NCBI RefSeq assembly: GCF_026104355.1 | Contig: NZ_CP110535.1 | Span: 3,038,001 to 3,102,000 of the forward strand | Source of the DNA: Halomonas sp. BDJS001 | GTDB lineage: Bacteria; Pseudomonadota; Gammaproteobacteria; Pseudomonadales; Halomonadaceae | Direction: 5' to 3' | DNA: 64,000 bases | Part shown: positions 45,750 to 54,521 of the stretch, piece after piece | How positions within the stretch are numbered: position 1 is the stretch's first letter | How the letters are laid out: each line of letters starts with the position of its first letter | Program-made: the position numbers and the translations under genes | Notes under the pieces: model-generated | What the model saw: only the letters and a program-made list of their open reading frames with translations | What the model was told of the DNA's origin: nothing | The model's database searches: none

Positions 45750-47267
45750 TTATCCGTTAGTGACCAGCGCATCCTCGTGGCCCAATTGCAGATACTGGGA
45801 AATCATAGCTAGCTGCTCATTGTTGGCATAAGACGACGTTAGCGTATCAGAGTGAGTGGGTAACGAAGAAATACCGCGCGTAAAGTCTTCTAAATTAAAG
45901 CCACGAGGCCCTTCCGTTCCACAGGTCATCTCATTACTAAGCGTTATATCGTCGTAGCCAAGTTCGGCAAGGCTAGGAATATCATCGCGCACCACTTCAA
46001 GAGTGTGCATAAGTTGCCCCATTGCCGCTAGCGTGCGAGCTTGGGCCAAGGTTAAGTCAAACTCCGCATTTGCGTAGGCTCGGCTGGCCTCGAAATATTC
46101 GTTTTCACTGTCAAGCACGTCCAACAACGTTCGCTGGCCAATATCAAACTGCTGCTGATAAGCCCCGCGCACTCGGTTAATCGACTGACGATGCTCATTA
46201 AGGTAGCTCAGTTGCTCGCCCAAGCGCTGAGTATCGTTATAGGCAATTTGAGTAGTTTGACGAACGTTTGTACAAGCCGCCTCACGTTGATTGACGGCTT
46301 GTTCAATCCGCGTAGCCGCCGCATCAAAGGCGGCACTATCAGAACCACCGCGATAGAGGTTCATACTAGCAACCAGTTGAATACTGTGCTCATCACTACG
46401 TCCAGCTATCGAGTCGTCTTGATTATTGGTTCCCGTGCGTCCCTGTATATCAAGGCGGGGCATAAAGGCGGCCTTCGCAGCCCCTTGCTCAGCACGTTGC
46501 ACAGCGATATTTTCAATCGCGGCATGGAAATCTGGGTTTCCCTCAAAGGCCATCTGGATAGCTTGATCAACATCAGCGGGCAGCTCTGCAGCCAAACTAG
46601 GTGCAGGCGACATATTCTGAGGAGGAAGTTCACCTACGATACGCTGATAGCGCGCCGTTACATCGTGTAGGTTCGACGCTTCAGTCATCAAGTTGGATTC
46701 AGCTAATGCCAAACGGCCGCTGATTTGCTCCAGGTCAACGCCACGCCCCGCTCCGGAAAGCGCACGCTCTTCAATTTGCGAGAACACCCGTTGGTGCTCG
46801 CGGTAATTATCTTGCGCTAAACGCACCATTTCGCGGTAGCGAAGCACATCAAGATAGGTGCGAAAAGCTTCAAGCGTCACCTCTTCACTGGCGCCCAGCA
46901 GCTCAAAATAGGCAATCAACCGAGTGCGATCCAAACGCTCTACTTCACTACGGGTGGCAAACCCATCAAACACCATTTGGGTGAGCGTTAGTTCCGCAAA
47001 ATCACTGCCGTAGCTCCCACGACCATCGTTTTGCTGGTCTTGACGCCCCACACCCGCAGAGATATCAACCGATGGGAGGTAATTCCCCTTCGCGACTCTG
47101 ACATCGCTACCAGAAGCGCTAAAGTTCGCCCAAGCAGCATTGACATCAGGATTGGAAATAATCGTTTGTTGAATAGTGCTGGGAAGATCAGTGTTGCCAG
47201 GCGCATAGAGGCTAGCGGGAAGAGACTGCGCCAATGCGGTAAGCGGAAGACAGGCTAACGAGGTCAC
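45750..47267 (-). CDS. lapE: Outer-membrane channel of the adhesin exporter, LapE (TolC family)
   Basis: A TolC/AggA-family outer-membrane protein forming the exit channel in which the adhesin retention module is held. Two TolC repeats with long helices are visible ('GNYLPSVDISAGVGRQ', 'YQQQFDIGQRTLLDVLDSENEY'). The open frame starts at a GTG (47267) giving 505 residues and a signal peptide without its basic start. An ATG at 47332, with AAGGGA upstream and a 'MEKKRR...' beginning, joins this frame if one base is added to the T7 run 47322-47328; that would give 527 residues with a complete signal. It is first of lapE-lapB-lapC-luxR. Confidence 0.92.
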   Translation of the reverse strand: MTSLACLPLTALAQSLPASLYAPGNTDLPSTIQQTIISNPDVNAAWANFSASGSDVRVAKGNYLPSVDISAGVGRQDQQNDGRGSYGSDFAELTLTQMVFDGFATRSEVERLDRTRLIAYFELLGASEEVTLEAFRTYLDVLRYREMVRLAQDNYREHQRVFSQIEERALSGAGRGVDLEQISGRLALAESNLMTEASNLHDVTARYQRIVGELPPQNMSPAPSLAAELPADVDQAIQMAFEGNPDFHAAIENIAVQRAEQGAAKAAFMPRLDIQGRTGTNNQDDSIAGRSDEHSIQLVASMNLYRGGSDSAAFDAAATRIEQAVNQREAACTNVRQTTQIAYNDTQRLGEQLSYLNEHRQSINRVRGAYQQQFDIGQRTLLDVLDSENEYFEASRAYANAEFDLTLAQARTLAAMGQLMHTLEVVRDDIPSLAELGYDDITLSNEMTCGTEGPRGFNLEDFTRGISSLPTHSDTLTSSYANNEQLAMISQYLQLGHEDALVTNG

Positions 47268-47332
47268 TGTCAGCGGCTTAAAAACATGGTGACAGAAGAT
47301 TTTTTGAGTTTCGATACGGCGTTTTTTTCCAT

Positions 47333-47619
47333 CGTCAGCGTTCCCTTATAGTTTGTCATTCATCGCACGCAGCTCATTATTCGTGTGATTCATTGAGCAG
47401 CTATGCTAGGCGGTTGCATCAAGTATCTGCTCGCAAATCACTCATCACTCAGTGAGCCTACAACCCTGCGAGCGCCCAATTTCTGAAGTAAGCCAATGGT
47501 AGTTAAACCTTAATCAGCTGAGCTTAGCCTGATTTAGTTAATTTCCTACTCATTCTGAGGACATAAAACCAAATGTCACAAAAAATTACAATAAGAACAT
47601 CAATAAAACACAAAAAAAT
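47333..47619. promoter_or_regulatory. Gap upstream of lapE
   Basis: 287 bases between the lapE start region and the end of the DMT transporter gene, with an AT-rich part towards 47600. It probably holds the lapE operon promoter. The 141-residue open frame on the plus strand from 47573 is antisense to the transporter and is not credited. No other structure stands out. Confidence 0.5.
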
Positions 47620-48498
47620 TCAGTATTGTTCGTTTTTCTGGGTTTGTTGCAGCCCGAGTCCCAGCAGAATCAGCGCCAACCCGATCAACGTTGACGGCAA
47701 GATAGGCTCTCCAACGACCAGGGAAAGTAACAGCAATGAAACAGGCGGTGAGAGAAAGATCAGGTTTGAGACTTTGGCTGTGCGCGACACTTTATGCACC
47801 GCCAACTGCCAAAGAATAAACGCCACCCCCATCTCAAAGAGCCCCACATACACACCCGCACCCAAGGCTGGCCAACCATGCCATTGGAAACCAGGGCCAA
47901 GCAGTAATAACAGGGTCAGCACCGGCAGGCCCACGCTAAAATTTTGCCACTGGCCTACAAGGGGTGGGCGACTGTCGCGCGCGTTAAGCAGCCAATAAAG
48001 CGCCCATAGGAGTGTCGAAGCGAGCGCAAGCACGACCCCGAGCGGATCAGCGAAAGAGACATTAAAAACCGAGCCTCGTGTAGCGATGACCCATACGCCC
48101 GAATAGGCGACTAATCCAGCAATGATATCCATACGCGTTAAGCGCTGACCGAGCAAAGGCACGGCCAAAAACGCCATCGCTAAGGCCCAGGTGTAATTGA
48201 GTGCCATCGCCTCTTGTCCTGGGAGGCGGTCATAGGCGGCGAAGAGCACCAGATAATAGGCAACCGGGTTCATCAGCCCCGCCCACGCAGCTGTTTTCCA
48301 GCCGGTACGTAACGCTATAGCGGTATTGCCCTGCTTGATGACCAGCGCCCCCATCAACGCCCAGGAAACGAGTGCTGCGAGCCACATCAGCTCAACGGGA
48401 CTCATCCAGGCGAGAGCTACTTTAAAAGCCGTCGCCACCGTCGACCATAATGCGACGGCTCCCAGCCCAAACAGGATGGCTTGTCGATCCTGATTCAT
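47620..48498 (-). CDS. DMT-superfamily (EamA) transporter
   Basis: A 292-residue inner-membrane protein with ten predicted helices in two EamA repeats ('LFGLGAVALWSTVATAFKVA' at the start; 'PLGVVLALASTLLWALYWLL' starting the second). Members export amino acids or other metabolites; substrate is not readable. Its start overlaps the end of the SelW-like gene by four bases, so the two are co-transcribed. Confidence 0.9.
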   Translation of the reverse strand: MNQDRQAILFGLGAVALWSTVATAFKVALAWMSPVELMWLAALVSWALMGALVIKQGNTAIALRTGWKTAAWAGLMNPVAYYLVLFAAYDRLPGQEAMALNYTWALAMAFLAVPLLGQRLTRMDIIAGLVAYSGVWVIATRGSVFNVSFADPLGVVLALASTLLWALYWLLNARDSRPPLVGQWQNFSVGLPVLTLLLLLGPGFQWHGWPALGAGVYVGLFEMGVAFILWQLAVHKVSRTAKVSNLIFLSPPVSLLLLSLVVGEPILPSTLIGLALILLGLGLQQTQKNEQY

Positions 48499-48764
48499 CG
48501 GTCGATATGTCCCAAATCGCGACCTGGCTCCAACTGGTCGCGTACACGCTGCTTGAGAAGCTTGATATCAGGGAAACCGCCATCGCGCTTGCGCTCCCAT
48601 AACAGCACCTCATCACACCAGATCTCGAACGTACCGCCATGGGAAGGGGCGAGCGCAACCTCGCTTAATCCTTCACCAAAAGTTGAAAGCAATTCCTGTG
48701 CATACCAACCACTGCGCAGTAGCCACTGGCACTGAGTACAATAACGGATTTGAATACGTGACAT
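48495..48764 (-). CDS. SelT/SelW/SelH-type thioredoxin-like protein
   Basis: An 89-residue protein with the redox motif 'CTQC' near residue 9, 'GGTFEIWCDEVLLWERK' in the middle and 'LKQRVRDQL' at the end: the Rdx family pattern, with Cys instead of selenocysteine. The ATG at 48764 has GGAGG six to seven bases upstream; the longer frame to 48782 is not needed. It is probably a cytosolic redox protein; its partner is unknown. Confidence 0.85.
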   Translation of the reverse strand: MSRIQIRYCTQCQWLLRSGWYAQELLSTFGEGLSEVALAPSHGGTFEIWCDEVLLWERKRDGGFPDIKLLKQRVRDQLEPGRDLGHIDR

Positions 48765-48816
48765 CCCTGACCTCCAAGGCAAGTTAATGTGGCATCCTAA
48801 GAAGATATTCTGTCAT

Positions 48817-48854
48817 CTTGAGATGACTTGAGATAGGTCGTTTGAGATAGGTCA
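48817..48854. repeat. Short tandem TTGAGAT repeats before the MFS gene
   Basis: A 14-base unit TTGAGATAGGTCRW occurs twice in tandem (48828-48841 and 48842-48855), with a related TTGAGATGAC just before (48818). It ends about 17 bases ahead of the MFS start codon. Confidence 0.6.
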
Positions 48855-48871
48855 ATTAAGAAGGAGCCCCG

Positions 48872-50185
48872 ATGGCCGAACATGATGTTTCACAGTCTCG
48901 ACTGTATGAGTGGCTGACGGGTGATGACGACAGCCGCATGTGCGACGACATACCTGAAAGCGCCTGCGACGAGCAACCGCACAATTTTTTTCTCCATGTA
49001 TGGGCCTCTTTGGGCAATAAGTTGGCTGACGAACTGTCGAGCGCGCGTTTGGTTTTACCCTGGCTGATGGGCATTATTGGCGCTCCCGTATGGATGGTAG
49101 GCCTACTGGTTCCCATCCGAGAATCAGGCGCCCTGCTGCCACAAATTTTTGTGGCTGGGTTTATCCGTTTAAAGCCCAGGCGCAAATGGGTATGGGTCGC
49201 CGGTGCACTTACCCAAGCATGCGCTGCCTTAGCGCTTGCCGTATTAGCGTTATTCGCCAACGGTACCCTAGGGGGTGCGTTAGTGCTCGCAGCGCTCGTT
49301 CTGCTCTCACTGGCACGGGGGTTATCTTCAATTGCCACAAAAGATGTGCTGGGTAAAACCATTGCCAAGCGCCGCCGTGGCACGTTAATGGGCTGGAGCG
49401 GCAGTATTGCCGGTGGTGCTACGCTGGCCGCAGGGGCGGTGCTAATGCTGTTTGAGAGCCGCCCCGGCAATTTAGTCGTGGCAATACTACTGGTCATAGC
49501 CGCCAGCGGTTGGCTAATGAATGCCATCGCTGCCGCGCGCATTCAAGAAGCCGCCGGCGCGGTAGAGGGAGGAGAAAACGGCTGGGACAGCATTAAACTG
49601 GGGCTCTCGCTGCTGAAAGATGACCGTACTTTTTTACACTTTAATGTTTCGCGGGCACTCCTGCTTTCAAGTGCTCTTGCTCTTCCCTATATCGCTCTTC
49701 TCGGGCAGAACCAAAGCGGCACAGACCTGGGGGGGCTGGGCATACTGATTGTGGTGTCAGGGCTAGCCGCCATGGTGGCCAGCCCGGTATGGGGAAAACG
49801 CGCAGATCATTCAAGCCGGGGCGTGATGCGCGATGCAGCGATGGGCACCACTATTTGCTGCTTAGTGGCCGCCAGTCTGGCGTGGCTCCCCGGCGAATGG
49901 ACACACAGCATCTGGCCCTATGCAACGATTTACGCCCTGCTCGTCATTGTCCACCACGGCGTGCGATTAGGGCGTAAAACCTATCTCGTCGATATGGCAA
50001 ATCAAGATAATCGCGCCCTTTATGTTGCCCTATCAAACACCTTAACCGGCGTATTAATGCTGCTCGTAGGTGGTGTTATTGGCGCCTTTGCACAGTGGTT
50101 TGGTAGCGGCGTATTACTGCTCATTCTGGCAGCTACCGGCGCCGGAGCGATTCTAAGCGCGCATCAATTACCCGAAGTCGAGTAA
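48872..50185 (+). CDS. Major facilitator superfamily transporter
   Basis: A 437-residue protein with a 50-residue acidic cytoplasmic start followed by about twelve membrane helices. 'RRRGTLMGWSGSIAGGATLAAG' and 'GRKTYLVDMANQDNRALYVA' are recognisable MFS loop and helix elements. The ATG at 48872 follows AAGGAG by seven bases. Substrate unknown. It is divergent from the SelW-like gene. Confidence 0.85.
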   Translation: MAEHDVSQSRLYEWLTGDDDSRMCDDIPESACDEQPHNFFLHVWASLGNKLADELSSARLVLPWLMGIIGAPVWMVGLLVPIRESGALLPQIFVAGFIRLKPRRKWVWVAGALTQACAALALAVLALFANGTLGGALVLAALVLLSLARGLSSIATKDVLGKTIAKRRRGTLMGWSGSIAGGATLAAGAVLMLFESRPGNLVVAILLVIAASGWLMNAIAAARIQEAAGAVEGGENGWDSIKLGLSLLKDDRTFLHFNVSRALLLSSALALPYIALLGQNQSGTDLGGLGILIVVSGLAAMVASPVWGKRADHSSRGVMRDAAMGTTICCLVAASLAWLPGEWTHSIWPYATIYALLVIVHHGVRLGRKTYLVDMANQDNRALYVALSNTLTGVLMLLVGGVIGAFAQWFGSGVLLLILAATGAGAILSAHQLPEVE

Positions 50186-50310
50186 CATGCCGCTGGCAAG
50201 CAATATGAAACAAAAGGTTATTTTCAATAAGCACGTTGGCGTTAGGCTAGCGTTCACGATTGCAATACATGACAACGCTCGCCATGATAGGGCCAGATAG
50301 CAGTGATGCG

Positions 50311-50338
50311 TTGGCACATTTGCTATGCTACCTATAAT
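50311..50338 (+). promoter_or_regulatory. Sigma-70-like promoter of the LOV gene
   Basis: TTGGCA (50311-50316), 16 bases, TATAAT (50333-50338), about 85 bases before the LOV start. A hairpin-like TTCACAG/CTGTGAA pair lies in the leader (about 50360-50386). Confidence 0.6.
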
Positions 50339-50423
50339 AAGTGAACGGACATTCCGAGGTTCACAGGCGTAGAAACGGCTGTGAATCATGGAAAGGACTT
50401 GGAGCTGCAACAGGAACCACTTG

Positions 50424-50855
50424 ATGAAACGATCCCCTTTGATCAGCCCGGAGCTGCTTGAACGTATTGTTGACGCATCGGAAGACGGCATCGTCGTTGC
50501 CGAACAGGAAGGGGATGAAAACATCCTCATCTATGTCAACAAAGGCTTTGAGCGCTTAACGGGCTACAGTGCGGATGAAATTTTGTATCGCGACTGCCGC
50601 TTCTTACAAAACGAAGACCGTGACCAGGAAGCGCTCGTCACTATTCGGGATGCGCTTAAAGATGGCCACCCTTCCCGAGAAGTACTGCGCAATTACCGCA
50701 AAGACGGCACCATGTTTTGGAACGAGCTGTCTATCACGCCTGTCTATGACGAAGCTGATGAGCTGATGTACTACATCGGCGTGCAAAAAGATGTGACGGA
50801 GCGCGTAGAGGCCCAACTCGCACTTGCAGAGTTACAAAAGCAGCGTAATCATTAA
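50424..50855 (+). CDS. Short LOV blue-light photoreceptor protein
   Basis: A 143-residue protein that is a single PAS/LOV domain with short flanking helices. The photoactive cysteine is in 'RDCRFLQNEDRDQ', followed by 'EVLRNYRKDGTMFWNELSIT' and 'IGVQKDVTERV', closely like the short LOV proteins of Pseudomonas putida. It should bind FMN and form a light-induced cysteinyl adduct. The ATG at 50424 has AGGAA eight bases upstream. No output domain is present, so it probably signals through a partner or dimer change. A CRY-DASH gene lies 10 kb away. Confidence 0.92.
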   Translation: MKRSPLISPELLERIVDASEDGIVVAEQEGDENILIYVNKGFERLTGYSADEILYRDCRFLQNEDRDQEALVTIRDALKDGHPSREVLRNYRKDGTMFWNELSITPVYDEADELMYYIGVQKDVTERVEAQLALAELQKQRNH

Positions 50856-51033
50856 CTTTCTCACTAAAAAAAACTATAAAGCTTGAACTTCATCCCAACT
50901 GGCGTTATATAGCGGCAAGGCGCTTGAACTGCGCTAGGCGCTTCACGTTACGTAGCATGTGTTTTTGAACTGCATGTGCACTAGTGTGAAGCCGTTGTTT
51001 CGCCGGCACGCCGGCTGGGTTGGAGGACATCAC

Positions 51034-51246
51034 ATGAGCCGTGACCCCCTAAGTCGTGAAACGTTTACTACCGATGCACTCGAATCAGACGAGTTTGAAA
51101 GCTTAGACGCCGTCAATGATGACCACTACGGCAAAAGCAAACCAAGCAAAGCGGACAGCTTACGTGCGCGACGCCAAGTTGAAGCATGGCTGGAAGAGCG
51201 CCGACTCCAGCGCGCCATTGAAGACGACTGGGACGAAGAAGAGTAA
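51034..51246 (+). CDS. PA3496-family small acidic protein
   Basis: A 70-residue charged protein. Its C-terminal half 'RRQVEAWLEERRLQRAIEDDW' fits the small family labelled 'PA3496 putative envelope integrity protein'. There is no signal or membrane segment. The ATG at 51034 has GGAGG seven bases upstream; the longer frame from 50959 is not needed. Function is not established. Confidence 0.75.
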   Translation: MSRDPLSRETFTTDALESDEFESLDAVNDDHYGKSKPSKADSLRARRQVEAWLEERRLQRAIEDDWDEEE

Positions 51247-51421
51247 ACCTTGAGTAGCACGGCCTTCTCAGCAATTGAGTGGGCCTGGCTTGCTATACGT
51301 TCCTAGCCTTTCCTGGCGTAGACCACTATCATCATCCCCCTGGTCAGTAATACGAGTCGGCAATAAGAGCCAGTAGTCTGCTGCTGTCGCTTTATTCTTT
51401 TCATCAACTTAACGGATCTCC

Positions 51422-53083
51422 ATGGCGCAATACGTTTTCACCATGAACCGGGTCGGCAAAGTAGTGCCGCCCAAAAAGCAAATTCTCAAGGATATTTCGC
51501 TCTCGTTTTTCCCGGGCGCCAAAATTGGTGTGCTGGGGCTTAACGGTTCGGGTAAATCCACACTGCTGCGCATTATGGCCGGTGTCGATAAAGAGTTTGA
51601 AGGTGAAGCTCGTCCGATGCCCGGCATCAATGTTGGCTACCTTCCCCAGGAGCCGCAGCTTGACGACGAGAAAAACGTCCGCGACACCGTCGAAGAAGCG
51701 CTAGGAGAGATTAAACAGGCGCAGGAGAAGCTGGATGGGGTGTATGCAGCCTACGCTGAACCCGACGCTGACTTTGATGCGCTGGCCAGCGAGCAGGCAC
51801 GGCTTGAGAATATTATCGAGGCCGCCGATGCGCACAACCTGGAGCGTAAGCTTGAAGTAGCTGCAGAAGCACTGCGCCTGCCACCCTGGGAGGCCAAGGT
51901 AGGTAATCTCTCGGGCGGTGAGCGACGTCGTGTCGCACTCTGCCGCTTGCTGCTTTCCAGCCCTGATATGCTGCTGCTTGACGAGCCTACCAACCACCTT
52001 GACGCAGAGTCGGTGGCGTGGTTGGAACGTTTCCTTCACGACTATAACGGTACCGTCGTGGCGATTACCCACGACCGCTACTTCCTGGATAACGTGGCAG
52101 GCTGGATTCTGGAGCTTGACCGTGGTCAGGGTATCCCGTTTGAAGGTAACTACTCTCAGTGGTTGGAGCAGAAAGATCAGCGCCTGAATCAAGAAGCCAA
52201 GCAGGAAGCCTCGCGCCAGAAAGCCATCAAGCAAGAGCTTGAGTGGGTGCGCAGTAACGCTAAGGGCCGCCAGGCAAAAAGCAAAGCGCGTCTTAACCGC
52301 TTTGAAGAGATGCAGTCAGGCGATTTCCAGAAGCGTAATGAGACCAATGAGATTTATATTCCGCCTGGCCCACGCCTGGGCGATAACGTCATTGAGTTTC
52401 GTGATGTGGCCAAGCGCTTCGATGACAAGCTGCTCTACCAGAACCTCTCCTTCACCATTCCCCAAGGTGCAATTGTCGGCATCGTCGGCGGTAACGGTGC
52501 GGGTAAATCGACCCTCTTCAAACTGATTACCGGCAAAGAGCAGCCGGATGAGGGCGAAGTCCTGGTTGGAGAAACGGTCGACATTGCCTACGTCGAGCAG
52601 TTGCGCGATGCTTTGGACAACAAGCAGACCGTTTGGGAAGCCGTTTCCGATGGCCAGGACATCCTTAACATTAATGGCTATGAAGTCTCTTCCCGCGCCT
52701 ATGTTGGTCGCTTTAACTTTAAGGGTAATGACCAGCAGAAGCGCTTGTCGGAGCTTTCTGGCGGTGAACGCGGCCGTTTACAGCTTGCTCAAACGCTTAA
52801 GCAAGGCGCTAACGTTTTGCTACTCGATGAGCCCTCCAACGACCTGGATATCGAAACCCTGCGGGCACTCGAAGACGCTCTTCTGGCCTTCCCTGGCTGC
52901 GCCATGGTGATTTCTCATGATCGCTGGTTCCTTGACCGGATCGCCACGCATATTATGGCCTTTGAAGGTGACTCTGAAGTGGTCTTGTTTGAAGGCAACT
53001 ACGCCGAGTACGAAGAGGATCATAGAAAACGGGTGGGTAACGATACACCTAAGCGCATGAAGTATAAGCGCATTGATGCCTAA
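51422..53083 (+). CDS. ettA: Energy-dependent translational throttle protein EttA
   Basis: A 553-residue ABC-F protein with two ATPase domains: Walker A 'GLNGSGKST' and 'GGNGAGKST', signatures 'LSGGERRRVALCRLL' and 'LSGGERGRLQLAQTL'. The domains are joined by a charged linker of the EttA type. It binds the ribosomal E site and gates the first elongation step according to the ATP/ADP ratio. Length matches E. coli (555). A terminator follows directly. Confidence 0.96.
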   Translation: MAQYVFTMNRVGKVVPPKKQILKDISLSFFPGAKIGVLGLNGSGKSTLLRIMAGVDKEFEGEARPMPGINVGYLPQEPQLDDEKNVRDTVEEALGEIKQAQEKLDGVYAAYAEPDADFDALASEQARLENIIEAADAHNLERKLEVAAEALRLPPWEAKVGNLSGGERRRVALCRLLLSSPDMLLLDEPTNHLDAESVAWLERFLHDYNGTVVAITHDRYFLDNVAGWILELDRGQGIPFEGNYSQWLEQKDQRLNQEAKQEASRQKAIKQELEWVRSNAKGRQAKSKARLNRFEEMQSGDFQKRNETNEIYIPPGPRLGDNVIEFRDVAKRFDDKLLYQNLSFTIPQGAIVGIVGGNGAGKSTLFKLITGKEQPDEGEVLVGETVDIAYVEQLRDALDNKQTVWEAVSDGQDILNINGYEVSSRAYVGRFNFKGNDQQKRLSELSGGERGRLQLAQTLKQGANVLLLDEPSNDLDIETLRALEDALLAFPGCAMVISHDRWFLDRIATHIMAFEGDSEVVLFEGNYAEYEEDHRKRVGNDTPKRMKYKRIDA

Positions 53084-53105
53084 TCATTAGCATCGTGTTG
53101 GCAGC

Positions 53106-53133
53106 AAAAGGCCCCGCTCCGCGGGGCGCTTTT
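53106..53133 (+). terminator. Rho-independent terminator after ettA
   Basis: A 7-bp GC stem (53111-53117 with 53121-53127) with a 3-base loop, flanked by AAAAG on the left and a short T run on the right. Confidence 0.85.
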
Positions 53134-53168
53134 GGTTGGTAGTTGCATTGGCGTCAGCGTACCCCCCC

Positions 53169-53327
53169 CTAACCTCTGCGGCCTGTAAAAAGAGACACAA
53201 GAAATAAAATCACAAACAGCACAAACAAAATTTGCGCAATGGAGGAAGCCGCCCCGGCGATACCAGAAAAACCGACCGCGCCCGCGATAATCGCAATAAT
53301 TAAAAATAGCACCGCATTACCTAGCAT
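53169..53327 (-). CDS. DUF1328 small membrane protein (YtjA family)
   Basis: A 52-residue protein with two short hydrophobic helices ('[18 protein letters not shown]' and '[15 protein letters not shown]') and a 'GRRG' end: the DUF1328 pattern. The ATG at 53327 follows AGGAG and AAGG; the longer frame to 53372 is not needed. Function unknown; related genes are often stress-linked. Confidence 0.88.
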   Translation of the reverse strand: MLGNAVLFLIIAIIAGAVGFSGIAGAASSIAQILFVLFVILFLVSLFTGRRG

Positions 53328-53399
53328 CGCCTTACTCCTCTCCTTGGCAACCACTTCCTTAAAACAGCGCATAGCCCATTTTTACGTCGTGAATCCGTA

Positions 53400-54041
53400 T
53401 TAGAGATGATAGACGCTTTTAGTCATCGCCTTAGAGGCTAGACGCATCCCCCACTTCACCGGCGCCGGAAAACGAACGCCTCCTGCTTCTAAGGCAAGCT
53501 GGGCGTGGTGGGCTTCATCTACGGCCATCTGACGCAATATGGCGCGTGAACGGTTATCGCCACTGGGTAGCGACTGTTGGTGTGCAGCAAGTTGCTTGCC
53601 TGCCTGCTCTTCGGTCGCAGCGACCAAGCCCAGGCTAATGCGATCACTGACCGCCCCCGCGGCCGCCCCCACCCCAAAGGAGGCCACATAAAACAGCGGG
53701 TTTAGGCAGCTTGTTCGACTCTGCAACTGCTCCAGGCGATCATCGCACCAGGCGAGATGATCAATCTTCTCCAGTGCCGACTGCTCCATCTGGTGACGCG
53801 CATGGGGCAGTTTAGCGGTTACGCCCTGCCCTTGATAAAGCGCTTGAGCACACACTTCACGGGTATGATTGATACGCATTAAGCCCGCCGCATGACGGCG
53901 TTTTTGATCATCAAGCCCCACTTCAACGACGCCTTCGCCAGGGCTGATACGCTGGGGCGAGGCCGCATGGGGCATCAGCGTCCGTAAGGCGGTATCAAAC
54001 TGATGTATCAGGCGATCTGAACGACTCTGTTGACGATCCAT
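53400..54041 (-). CDS. coq7: Demethoxyubiquinone hydroxylase Coq7
   Basis: A 213-residue carboxylate-bridged di-iron monooxygenase in ubiquinone synthesis. Iron ligands are visible as Glu/His in 'GVVEVGLDD', '[16 protein letters not shown]', '[12 protein letters not shown]' and '[10 protein letters not shown]'. It converts 2-polyprenyl-3-methyl-6-methoxybenzoquinol to the hydroxylated product. It is the Coq7 rather than the UbiF solution used by E. coli, and is typical of Pseudomonas and Halomonas. Confidence 0.92.
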   Translation of the reverse strand: MDRQQSRSDRLIHQFDTALRTLMPHAASPQRISPGEGVVEVGLDDQKRRHAAGLMRINHTREVCAQALYQGQGVTAKLPHARHQMEQSALEKIDHLAWCDDRLEQLQSRTSCLNPLFYVASFGVGAAAGAVSDRISLGLVAATEEQAGKQLAAHQQSLPSGDNRSRAILRQMAVDEAHHAQLALEAGGVRFPAPVKWGMRLASKAMTKSVYHL

Positions 54042-54082
54042 GGCAACACTCCGTTAAAACTTGCAATGGCTGCTTGCTGAGC

Positions 54083-54424
54083 TCAACCGGCAGGCCAGGT
54101 GAAGGCACGCCCACCCAATAAGTGCATATGAATATGGTAGACCGTTTGCCCGCCCATTTCGTTGCAGTTCATCACCACCCGGTAGCCATCTTCCGCAAAG
54201 CCCTGCTCGCGAGCAAGCTTGGCAGCGGTAAACTGAAGCCGCCCAATCAAGGCCAGATCGGCCTCATCGATATCATTGAGCGTGGCGATATGCTTTTTAG
54301 GAATGATTAGCTGATGAGTAGGTGCCTGCGGGCTAATATCATTGAAAGCCAGCACATGATCATCTTCATAAATGATATCCGCAGGGATATCACGGTTAAT
54401 GATTTTGCAAAACAGACAATCCAT
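54083..54424 (-). CDS. hinT: HIT-family purine nucleoside phosphoramidase HinT
   Basis: A 113-residue protein with catalytic triad motif 'HIHMHLLGG' near the C-terminus, plus '[12 protein letters not shown]' and '[12 protein letters not shown]'. It hydrolyses adenosine phosphoramidates and similar adducts. The ATG at 54424 follows GGAGAG; the frame to 54436 is an extension only. Confidence 0.94.
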   Translation of the reverse strand: MDCLFCKIINRDIPADIIYEDDHVLAFNDISPQAPTHQLIIPKKHIATLNDIDEADLALIGRLQFTAAKLAREQGFAEDGYRVVMNCNEMGGQTVYHIHMHLLGGRAFTWPAG

Positions 54425-54521
54425 ACAACTCTCCATTGTTTACGTCTTGTCACTCAAGTGTGGAATTATCTCTTCAAGCAATGATAGCGTTGACGGGGAG
54501 ACAGCAACCCAACGCCCTTCA

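Noticed and set aside
47573-47998. 141-residue plus-strand frame near the lapE upstream gap
   Set aside because: Mostly antisense to the DMT transporter and of odd composition, with no recognisable domain.
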